Positions 1-6,215 of a stretch of 18,354 nt of DNA are shown here, one piece after another. Source of the DNA: Deferribacteraceae bacterium (GTDB lineage: Bacteria > Chrysiogenota > Deferribacteres > Deferribacterales > JAISNW01); assembly GCA_031278965.1 (NCBI GenBank), contig JAITJJ010000017.1, forward strand, positions 1 to 18,354, read 5' to 3'. Below the pieces are notes generated by a model that was given only the letters and a program-made list of their open reading frames with translations, had not been told where the DNA came from and did not search any database. A program made the translations under genes and the position numbers. Numbering within the stretch: the first letter of the stretch is position 1; each line of letters begins with the position of its first letter.

Positions 1-4
1 TATA

Positions 5-30
5 CATAATGACTTAAAAATGGAATTAAT
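5..30 (-). repeat. 26-bp dispersed repeat, left copy
   Basis: Read on the minus strand, this 26-mer begins ATTAATTCC, continues through a short T run and ends GTCATTATG. It matches 18196-18221 on the plus strand base for base, and three of the next four bases also agree. The copy lies just past the last recognisable part of the broken Rpn gene; the other copy lies where the thioesterase gene loses its homology. Each is read in the same direction relative to its broken gene. A 26-base exact match in 18 kb is very unlikely by chance, even in AT-rich DNA. What lies beyond is outside the window, so the element's size is unknown. Confidence 0.75.
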
Positions 31-57
31 CGTAATTTGCCCGAAACACCCGACCTC

Positions 58-557
58 TTTAACTTCGAAAGTCCCAAAATTATCAGCTCCAACTTATCTA
101 TAAATATACTCCCGCTCGCTCTGTTTTTCAATAGATAATGGTTAATACATTATTCTTCTTCCTTCAATAAAATAAAATCGGTTATCACTATCAAAATAAC
201 CTTCTTCAAAAACTTGTAAGAGCTCCCCTTCTCCAACTGTAATATGAGAGGCCTTATCAGATACAGTAAAAAACGTTCTCTTATCCCTTCCTGCGGAAAT
301 AACTGTATCTCCACATCGGCTTCTATACCCGATTTCATTATTGCCCTAATATCCATAACTTCCAACTTCAGTTCAGGAAATACCGGCAGAAGGTGAGTAT
401 CAGGAAATTCTATCTTTTCATATTCCTCGCTTGGAAGGTCGGTTACCGCTTGTAAAAAATCTCTGATAAGCTCCGGTCTTTTAGGGTCTGCCATTAAAGA
501 CTTGAAAACAATATCAAGTTTGGAAGATAAGAGCGGTTTCTCTCTATTCTCTGGCAT
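58..557 (-). pseudogene. Rpn-family PD-(D/E)XK nuclease/transposase, interrupted by an in-frame stop
   Basis: The first 135 codons read as the N-terminal half of the Rpn (recombination-promoting nuclease, PDDEXK_2) family: KLDIVFKSLMAD at the start, then ELKLEVMDIRA and EADVEIQLFPQ, which carry the acidic and glutamine residues of the nuclease core, then a helix ending in ITDFILL. A TAA at 150-152 stops the frame. The same frame continues beyond it with the expected next block, NHYLLKNRASG then DKLELIILGLSKL, as far as about position 60, so this is a nonsense mutation rather than a natural end. Family members are usually about 250-300 residues; the C-terminal part is not recognisable here. 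The ATG at 557 follows a GGGCGG stretch. Homology is from memory of family motifs, and the product is probably inactive. Confidence 0.75.
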
Positions 558-899
558 AATATACCGCCCATTAAAATATTCGATACCTTAAAGCAGCTTG
601 TATCTATTATCTTTCAAACTTAAATGCAAGATAAAATAGAAAATTTCTTCAATAAAACTAATAATTACGATTAACTCAATGTTACCAATAACATATGATA
701 CTTAATTAATTAAGTATTAGTATATGTTTAGAGAAAACGTTCATTAAATAATGATCAGAAAAATCGTTAAAAGCACCCAACCCATAAAAACCCGAAATTA
801 ACTTTATTTACCATACTAATTAACCTTTTTTGTTGCAAGCATTTTTTTCAAAATGTTCCTAAAAAGCTGTCTATAAAAAAGGAAGTTTAAAGCGACACC
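558..899. other. AT-rich intergenic region without a gene
   Basis: No coding frame with recognisable content is visible on either strand. The stretch is strongly AT-rich and contains the palindrome at 691-727 and several A or T runs. Around 662-680 it holds AATTACGATTAA followed by a weaker match, resembling the sequence just outside the left copy of the 26-bp repeat. It lies between two broken mobile-element genes and is probably non-coding debris plus the promoter of the Rpn gene, although no good promoter pair was found. Confidence 0.6.
691..727. repeat. Long AT-rich palindrome
   Basis: Positions 698-717 form a perfect 20-bp palindrome centred on TTAATTAATTAA. Outer arms ACATAT (691-696) and ATATGT (722-727) are also complementary, giving an interrupted hairpin of about 16 pairs. 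There is no G+C-rich stem and no clean T run, so a standard terminator is not well supported. It could be a protein-binding site, a cruciform, or the remains of a mobile-element end. Confidence 0.6.
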
Positions 900-1391
900 T
901 TAAAAGAGCAGAAACCCGCTCTGAACAGGGCAATACAAAAGTTTTAATATTCGAAAAAAGAATACGGCATATTGAAAGATCCGGCGCACCATCTCTATGT
1001 GTGCGTTAAAATATGACGCTTTTCTCCCTGCGGAAAGCTCTATTATGGTCTGTTCTATTAAGGACGACTTGATTTTATCCAAATACATATCCTCAAAAAC
1101 CTTGCGGAAACGCTTAATCAGGTATAAATAGCTTTTAGCTGAGGTATTCAGCATATAGTGGGGGAGAAAATACTTATCCAAGTAGGTGGGGAAAGAGAGA
1201 TGTAACTGTTTTTGGACGCTCATCTCATACTTATACATGGCGTCCAGTTCTCGGGCTTCAGCGAGGTTTTTGGACGCAAAGGCAAGTTTAAATTTCCCGT
1301 CTACTTTGTGTTGGATGTAGTAGGATTTCTCCTTACCCTTATAACCGCACTTGCACTTTTCGGATTATATCTCTCCAAAATGCCATACCAT
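900..1391 (-). pseudogene. Tyrosine recombinase (phage-type integrase) N-terminal remnant
   Basis: An ATG at 1389-1391 follows a good GGCGGAAAG ribosome site, but a TAA at 1365-1367 ends the frame after eight codons. Beyond it the same frame is coherent: KCKCGYKGKEKSYYIQHKVDGK, then SKNLAEARELDA, which resembles the small beta-sheet arm-binding domain of integrases. Next comes a helical core-binding (SAM-like) domain, TYLDKYFLPHY to NAHIEMVRRIFQYAV. After RRIFQYAV the sequence turns into hydrophobic nonsense and stops at 900. The whole catalytic domain (Arg...His-X-X-Arg...Tyr) is missing. It is therefore doubly broken: an early stop and a C-terminal deletion. Assignment to the integrase family rests on the domain pattern and is fairly secure; the substrate site is unknown. 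Confidence 0.65.
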
Positions 1392-1474
1392 AACTTTCCG
1401 CCTGAAAGGGTTCCGGCGGTTCTAGCGCCCAATCCCCGATATTCGGAAGCGTTTAGTTTGTGTCATATAGTCCT

Positions 1475-2542
1475 TTATTCTATCTCTTTTACCCATCCGA
1501 ATTTATCTTCAATTATCCCGAGCTGAATTCCGGTTAGGGTATCATAGAATTTCTTTGTGAGTTCTCCCATCCCCCCGTCTCCCGGTATGATCTCCCTACC
1601 CCCCCAGACGAGTTTCCCCACGGGGCTTACAACGCAAGCGGTGCCGCTGCCGAAGGCTTCCTCAAGGGATCCCTTTTTATAGGCATCATATAATTCATCA
1701 ATGCTGATAGGTCGTTCAGCTACCTTTACTCCCATATCTTTTGCCAGAGTTATGATAGAATCTCTTGTGATCCCCGATAGGATAGTTCCCCCCAAGGACG
1801 GGGTAATAAGTTCTCCGGCTATCTTAAAGAATATGTTCATGCTGCCGACTTCTTCAATATATCTGTTTTCCCGCCCGTCAAGCCAGAGAACCTGACTGAA
1901 GCCGTTCTCATGTGCCAACTCGCTTGCTTTTAGGCTTATGGCATAATTAGCACCGGTTTTATGATTCCCGGTTCCTCCTCTGACGGAGCGCGCATATTCT
2001 GTTTCAATATATATATCCACTGGGGCGAGCCCTTTTGCGTAATAAGCGCCAACCGGAGAGAGGATAATATAGAGATAGTAGTCCTCCGCGGAGGCTATCC
2101 CCACATAGGGATCAATCCCGATATAGGCGGGGCGGATATAGAGGGATGTGCCGGGCGCTTTCGGTATCCACTCCTTCTCTATCTTTATAAGCTCATATAG
2201 GGAATTTAAAAGAAAATCCGCATCAAACGCCCGCATACTCATACGTTCTGCGGAAAGAGTCATTCGTTTCACATTGTCCCATGGGCGGAAGAGAAGAAAA
2301 CGACCGTCAGGAGAACGGTAAGCCTTTAACCCTTCAAATACCTCCTGTGCATAGTGGAGAACAAGGGCGGCAGGGGAGAGAACAAGATCCCCGTAGGGTT
2401 CTATCGCCGCATAAAACCAACCTTTTTCCCTGCTGCGTTTCATAAGCAGCATGTGGTCGGTAAATATTCGCCCAAAGCCTAGGTTGCTTTCATCAATCGG
2501 CTTCTCTTTCAATTTTTCCCGTTTTATAAACTCTAGCTTCAT
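1475..2542 (-). CDS. ilvE: Branched-chain amino acid aminotransferase
   Basis: A 355-residue fold-type IV PLP aminotransferase that interconverts leucine, isoleucine and valine with their 2-oxo acids using glutamate/2-oxoglutarate, in the cytoplasm. Visible marks: HYAQEVFEGLKAYR (about 63-76), the PLP lysine at 195 in GTGNHKTGANYA, EEVGSMNIFF (about 230-239) around the cofactor, and the phosphate-binding GSGTACVVSPVG (308-319). Length and motifs fit the longer (about 350-residue) BCAT subgroup rather than the roughly 300-residue one. Codons and reading frame are intact. It is preceded by its own promoter (2585-2613), so it is probably transcribed separately from the larE trio just upstream. 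Downstream, 83 bp separate it from the recombinase remnant; no convincing terminator is seen there, only a CCGCC/GGCGG inverted pair. Confidence 0.93.
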   Translation of the reverse strand: MKLEFIKREKLKEKPIDESNLGFGRIFTDHMLLMKRSREKGWFYAAIEPYGDLVLSPAALVLHYAQEVFEGLKAYRSPDGRFLLFRPWDNVKRMTLSAERMSMRAFDADFLLNSLYELIKIEKEWIPKAPGTSLYIRPAYIGIDPYVGIASAEDYYLYIILSPVGAYYAKGLAPVDIYIETEYARSVRGGTGNHKTGANYAISLKASELAHENGFSQVLWLDGRENRYIEEVGSMNIFFKIAGELITPSLGGTILSGITRDSIITLAKDMGVKVAERPISIDELYDAYKKGSLEEAFGSGTACVVSPVGKLVWGGREIIPGDGGMGELTKKFYDTLTGIQLGIIEDKFGWVKEIE

Positions 2543-2584
2543 ATTGCAACAACTCTTCGTATTAGTTTTTGTCTCTATTTAAAT

Positions 2585-2613
2585 TTTATAACCCTTTGTG
2601 TTTAAATAATCAA
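2585..2613 (-). promoter_or_regulatory. Sigma-70-type promoter for ilvE
   Basis: On the minus strand TTGATT (2608-2613) and TATAAA (2585-2590) are separated by exactly 17 bp. The -10 box lies about 40 bp before the ilvE ATG. It is a good but not perfect match to the consensus, inside an AT-rich gap between larE and ilvE. Confidence 0.5.
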
Positions 2614-2641
2614 CTTCAACTTTACGGAGACGGATAGTTAA

Positions 2642-3472
2642 TTATCTAAAGTTTTCATTCATGCTGCCCATGCGGTAGCCTTGCAAATCCAGGGATACAT
2701 AGGTAAAGCCGAGGGCTTTAAATTTGGAAACCACTTTATCTCTGACGGCGCTCTCTGTTAAAACGGCAAAACCGTTTTCATCGGTCTCTATACGCGCCGT
2801 GTCCCTATGGCAGCGCACCCTCACTTGACGCACCCCTAAATCAAATATATATTGCTCCGCCGCCTCCACTTTGGAGAGCGCCTCCGTTGTGATTCTCTCC
2901 CCGTAGGGGAAACGGGACGCGAGGCAGGCAAAAGCGGGTTTATCCCAAGTGGAGAGGTTAAGTTGGCGGGAGAGCCGGCGGATTTCACCTTTTGTGAGCC
3001 CCGCCGCCTTCAGCGGACTAAGTATTCCGTCTTCCTTAACCGCTTCAAGACCCGGTCTATAGTCCAAGATATCGTCCGCATTGGAGCCTTCGGCGATATC
3101 TGTTATGCAGAGTTCCTCCGCCGCACTCCTAACCTTTGCAAAGAGGGCTTTTTTGCAAAGATAGCACCTGTTGTGCGGGTTATCGGCAAAGTTTCCTTCA
3201 TGCAACTCTTCTGTGCGGATGAGTATATGCTCCACCCCTTGTTCCCTGCAAAAAGATTGCGCCGCCTCAACTTCCCGCTCCGGAAAGAGAAGCGAGCGGG
3301 CTGTAATTGCCACTACCCTTCCGCCAATGGCACCCTTTGCGATTTTAAGGAGGAAGGCGGAATCTGTTCCGCCGGAAAATGCCACTGCCAGAGTTGGGAG
3401 GGTTTTTAAGAAGTCCGTCAGCGTTTTAAGTTTATCTGCCTCACCCGGCGCACTTATAATTACCCGCCGCAT
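2642..3472 (-). CDS. larE: LarE-type ATP-dependent sacrificial sulfur transferase
   Basis: A 276-residue PP-loop ATPase of the LarE family. The known LarE adenylates a pyridinium carboxylate of the lactate racemase cofactor precursor and then donates sulfur from its own cysteine, giving a thiocarboxylate. Visible here: the PP-loop SGGTDS (33-38), NRCYLCKK (C103, C106), GSNADD (130-135), KPAFACLASRFPYG with Cys183 at the position of the sacrificial cysteine (Cys176 in the Lactiplantibacillus enzyme), and RVRCHRDTARIE, the arginine-rich substrate segment. The ATG is the only ATG/GTG/TTG before the PP-loop, and it overlaps the last 13 bp of the ThiS-like gene. No larA, larB or larC is in the window, so the substrate is open. 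The position behind a sulfur carrier and a trans-sulfuration enzyme suggests a different or additional role in sulfur transfer to protein. Confidence 0.85.
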   Translation of the reverse strand: MRRVIISAPGEADKLKTLTDFLKTLPTLAVAFSGGTDSAFLLKIAKGAIGGRVVAITARSLLFPEREVEAAQSFCREQGVEHILIRTEELHEGNFADNPHNRCYLCKKALFAKVRSAAEELCITDIAEGSNADDILDYRPGLEAVKEDGILSPLKAAGLTKGEIRRLSRQLNLSTWDKPAFACLASRFPYGERITTEALSKVEAAEQYIFDLGVRQVRVRCHRDTARIETDENGFAVLTESAVRDKVVSKFKALGFTYVSLDLQGYRMGSMNENFR

Positions 3473-3657
3473 ACGAAATTTACTATTTCCACAGTATCAG
3501 AGTCTTTTATATAAACCGTTCCAAAAGAATCTTTAGGCAGTATCTCCCCGTTCAGTTCCACCGCAACCGTATCTCTATTGATATTTCTCTCTTCCAAAAA
3601 TACCGCGACAGTTAAAGGTTCGCTTATATGAAAGTATTCTCCGTTAATCTGCGCCAT
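3460..3657 (-). CDS. thiS: ThiS/MoaD-like sulfur carrier protein
   Basis: A 65-residue ubiquitin-fold sulfur carrier. It has the ThiS pattern: INGE near the start, LTVAVFLEERNI, VAVELNGEILPKDSF in the middle, DSDTVEIVNFV, then a free C-terminal Gly-Gly after a cysteine (VCGG). In this family the terminal glycine is adenylated and turned into a thiocarboxylate that serves as sulfur donor. The ribosome site AAGGTG is formed by the last codon and stop of the upstream PLP gene, and 3 bp separate stop from start, so the two are translationally coupled. Downstream it overlaps larE by 13 bp. No thiG, thiF or moeB is adjacent, so a purely thiamin role is not supported by context; a role in methionine or cysteine synthesis, as for HcyS of Wolinella, is an alternative. 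The gene symbol marks family, not proven function. Confidence 0.85.
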   Translation of the reverse strand: MAQINGEYFHISEPLTVAVFLEERNINRDTVAVELNGEILPKDSFGTVYIKDSDTVEIVNFVCGG

Positions 3658-3660
3658 AAT

Positions 3661-4815
3661 TCACCTTAAGGCCTGTTCAAGATCGCTTAAAAGATCATCA
3701 GATGCTTCAAGACCCACGGAAAGGCGGAGAAATCTGTCATTTATCCCCAGTTTTTCAAGGAGTTCTTCCCCCATATCCGCATGGGTTTGGAGTTTTGGAA
3801 AGGTGATAAGCGATTCCGTTCCTCCCAGGCTTTCCGCAAAACTAAATACCTTTACCTTTTCAAGAACTTTAGGAAGAGCTTCCGCTCTTTTAAGCTCAAA
3901 GGAAACAATTGCCCCCGCTGACTTGGATTGGGCGGCAAGGAGAGAATAACCCGGAGCGTCTTTTAAACCGGGGTAATACACCTTAGCCACCGCAGTATGC
4001 CCTGTCAGATATTCCGCTATCTTCCGAGAGTTTTCCGTCTGACGCTCCATCCGCACCGAGAGACTTTTCAGGCTTCTTAGGAGCAACCAGGATTCAAACG
4101 GATTTAGAACCGCCCCCGCCGCATTCTGGATATATTTTAATTTTTCGGCTACCACCGCATCCTTGGCCGCCGCAAAACCTGCCAGAAGATCGTTATGCCC
4201 GCCCAAATATTTTGTGGCGCTGTAGACGGATATGTCCGCCCCCAATTCTATCGGGCAGAGATTGACGGAGGTAAGAAAAGTGTTGTCTATTATAAGTTTG
4301 GCGCTATTTTTATGGGCAAGCGCTGATAGATAGGGGATATCGCATACTTTTAAGAGTGGGTTGGTAGGAATCTCCGCGAAGATCGCCGAAAAAGGTTTTG
4401 CACCCTTTTCCTCCATAACTTTTTTGTCGGAAGTGTCCGCATAATCCGTCTCAATATGGGGGAAAAAGTTTTCCAATAAACGGAAAGTGCCGCCATAAAG
4501 ATCCTCCGATATAATAAGCCTCTCTCTTTTTGCTAAAGATTTATTGTCAGGGGGTTGAAAGAGTGCACGGAAAACCGCATCAAGCGCCGCCAAACCGCTG
4601 GAAAAAGCGTATGCTCCTGATGCCTGTTCCAGTTTTGCAAACAACTCCTCCAGAACAAAGCGAGTGGGGTTTGAAGTTCTTGTATAGTCATAGCCGGTGC
4701 TTTTGCCCAGAGCCGGATGTTTATATACCGCACTCTGATATAACGGCATACTAACCGCGCCAGTTCTGTAATCCCAACCGGAACCCGCCTGTGCCAATAG
4801 GGTTTCTGTGTCCAT
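3661..4815 (-). CDS. Cystathionine gamma-synthase/lyase-family PLP enzyme
   Basis: A 384-residue fold-type I PLP enzyme of the Cys/Met metabolism family (MetB, MetC, CGL, O-acyl-homoserine sulfhydrylase). Visible: YDYTRTSNPTR (42-52), which binds cofactor phosphate from the neighbouring subunit; DLYGGT with Tyr107; ASGAYAFSSGLAAL (about 65-78); IPTNPLLKVCDI (149-160); Asp177 in LIIDNTF; the PLP lysine at 202 in YSATKYLGGHND; and LGGTESLITFP near the C-terminus. Length fits cystathionine gamma-synthase/lyase better than the 420-430-residue sulfhydrylases, but the exact reaction cannot be told from sequence. It is the first gene of a trio with the sulfur carrier and LarE-like genes and has its own promoter. 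The start ATG follows GGCGGG. Coupling to a sulfur carrier hints that it may use carrier-bound sulfur rather than cysteine or free sulfide; this is inference. Confidence 0.9.
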   Translation of the reverse strand: MDTETLLAQAGSGWDYRTGAVSMPLYQSAVYKHPALGKSTGYDYTRTSNPTRFVLEELFAKLEQASGAYAFSSGLAALDAVFRALFQPPDNKSLAKRERLIISEDLYGGTFRLLENFFPHIETDYADTSDKKVMEEKGAKPFSAIFAEIPTNPLLKVCDIPYLSALAHKNSAKLIIDNTFLTSVNLCPIELGADISVYSATKYLGGHNDLLAGFAAAKDAVVAEKLKYIQNAAGAVLNPFESWLLLRSLKSLSVRMERQTENSRKIAEYLTGHTAVAKVYYPGLKDAPGYSLLAAQSKSAGAIVSFELKRAEALPKVLEKVKVFSFAESLGGTESLITFPKLQTHADMGEELLEKLGINDRFLRLSVGLEASDDLLSDLEQALR

Positions 4816-4853
4816 AATCCCGCCGAAAGTATAAAGTATATATAGTCACTAGG

Positions 4854-4882
4854 ATATTATTTGAAATAGGAGAAAAAAGCAA
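4854..4882 (-). promoter_or_regulatory. Sigma-70-type promoter for the CGS-like/thiS/larE trio
   Basis: On the minus strand TTGCTT (4877-4882) and TAATAT (4854-4859) are spaced by 17 bp, about 38 bp before the ATG at 4815. The boxes lie in the 95-bp gap after the methyltransferase gene. No terminator hairpin is visible in that gap, so read-through from the long upstream operon is also possible. Confidence 0.5.
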
Positions 4883-4910
4883 TATGCTAATGGGGATACT
4901 GGGGATAAAA

Positions 4911-5590
4911 TTAAGGTTTTCTCACCCATAGGATTCTTTCAAACCCATAGAAGCTCCAAGTATAGGAGTGCACCCGTTTTAACAGCACTGAATACGGCTC
5001 AAACAGCAACCCTATCAACCAAGCTATGGGCGGTTTATAAAATTTTGATTCAAAAATAAGATCACATCCTTCATCACGAATTATTTTTTTAAGTTTCTCA
5101 AGATCTGGAGGGGTTCCGGTATCTGTTTTGTCGTCATAATAATTCAGAGTTCCACGTCGGCTTGGGAAATGGATACTTTTTTCAGACGGACATGAAAAAT
5201 AGAGCAAACCGCTTTTTTAAGCGCTTTAAGTATATTTATGAATGTTTTTCCCCTTTCAAAGCAGTGCTCCAAGTTATGGGCGGATATGACCACGTCAAAG
5301 CGATCTGCCATCTCCCCTATCTTATCGGCAAAAGCTGAAGGTGTAACGATTATAAATTCATCCAATATCAAACTACTCATATTGTAAATTCCCACGTCAA
5401 GCCTTGTATAATGGAAACTGGGTATGGCTCTTTTAACAGTTAATATCGCATCGTTACCACACCCTACATCCAAAATGGAAGGTTTCTGGAAAAGCTCTGA
5501 TACATGGTAGAGAAAAGACGCCCTCCCATGGGGTTTCACAATTTTTGCAAGTATTTTGCGCACTGCACGGGCTCCTTTTAACCGGAACAT
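4911..5590 (-). pseudogene. Class I SAM-dependent methyltransferase, frameshifted in an A6 run
   Basis: The upstream frame encodes a Rossmann methyltransferase: ILDVGCGNDA (SAM-binding motif I), a following acidic strand (TRLDVG), and DRFDVVISAHNLEHC (motif II with the NLEH typical of Methyltransf_11/23). The frame then goes wrong after ALKK and ends at 5144. The expected continuation, LLYFSCPSEKSIHFPS and on to a WSFYGFERILWVRKP end, is in another frame and runs to the stop at 4911. The switch is at the A6 run (T6 at 5213-5218 on the plus strand); one added A, or a -1 slip, restores a protein of about 226 residues. The ATG at 5590, 7 bp after the lipoprotein stop and after GGAG, is preferred over a TTG at 5623. 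It is the last gene of the long operon. Substrate unknown. A slippage-expressed gene or a sequence error remains possible. Confidence 0.75.
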
Positions 5591-5597
5591 AGGATTT

Positions 5598-6215
5598 CTA
5601 TCTCCACTCCCCGTAGAAATCAAGTTTAATCTCTTGTTTGCCCCAATTCATGGCAGCGGATTTGGGGCGACTTTTTTCCCAAACATACTTGGTAATCGTT
5701 CTAGGGCGGATAATGGTGGCAATATTCATAGAATTATCGGTGATTAGAGTTAGATCACCTTTCTGAAATACGGAGAGCCCCCCCAAAGTGCTGTAACCGT
5801 AAGTCGGATCCGGCAGCGGCGGCGGAAATGTCAGGGCGGAGTTCATAAGCCGCACCTCCCTCGCCCCTATAATCTGAGCAAGGTCGGATGTGATATCCTC
5901 TTCCCCCTTTATCGCCCTATACTTACCATTTTTTAGGGTGACTTCCGCTACAACCGCCCCGAAGAGCCCCAACACTTTAAGCTCAAGATCACCTCTGCAA
6001 TTCTTTTTCAATAAGCCGCTGAAACGCTGTTCATCGCCTTCAGCGGTATAGGAGATACGAACCTTGCCGCTATATTCGCATAAGGAAAGAGATTTTTCGC
6101 GAACCGCTCTCAGCGCCTCATCTTTGCTGACAGGCACCCTGTAAATTCCTGCACTGCGCCCCGCGCACCCAGCAAGAAACAAGAACACTAAAAAAAATAA
6201 GAGGAGTCTATGCAC
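5598..6215 (-). CDS. LolB-like outer-membrane lipoprotein
   Basis: A 205-residue predicted lipoprotein. The first 16 residues form a hydrophobic signal (MHRLLLFFLVFLFLAG) followed by Cys17 in a clear lipobox FLAGC, so it should be lipidated and anchored in a membrane facing the periplasm. The mature part resembles the LolB/DUF4292 fold: YSGKVRISYT then RFSGLLKK, LELKVLGLFGAVVAEVTL, and a C-terminal beta-rich region. LolB accepts lipoproteins from LolA and inserts them in the outer membrane; family proteins in non-enterobacterial lineages are diverged, so function is assigned by fold and context only. The start is GTG, overlapping the TAG stop of the TPR gene by one base, which shows tight coupling. 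In many Proteobacteria lolB sits beside ispE; here a methyltransferase follows instead. Confidence 0.65.
   Translation of the reverse strand: MHRLLLFFLVFLFLAGCAGRSAGIYRVPVSKDEALRAVREKSLSLCEYSGKVRISYTAEGDEQRFSGLLKKNCRGDLELKVLGLFGAVVAEVTLKNGKYRAIKGEEDITSDLAQIIGAREVRLMNSALTFPPPLPDPTYGYSTLGGLSVFQKGDLTLITDNSMNIATIIRPRTITKYVWEKSRPKSAAMNWGKQEIKLDFYGEWR

Noticed and set aside
150..1367. Stop-codon reassignment (TAA read as an amino acid), because two coherent frames continue past a TAA
   Set aside because: Intact housekeeping genes such as accB and the ThiS-like gene end at TAA exactly where their families end, and two other genes are broken by frameshifts. Ordinary pseudogene decay explains all four.
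1212..1526. Plus-strand frame of about 104 codons between the recombinase remnant and ilvE
   Set aside because: It overlaps the recombinase coding sequence and the ilvE end on the other strand; the hydrophobic stretch is the complement of recombinase codons.
3460..3657. Thiamin biosynthesis gene proper
   Set aside because: No thiG, thiF, thiH or thiE is near, and the partners are a trans-sulfuration enzyme and LarE, so only the family, not the thiamin pathway, is supported.
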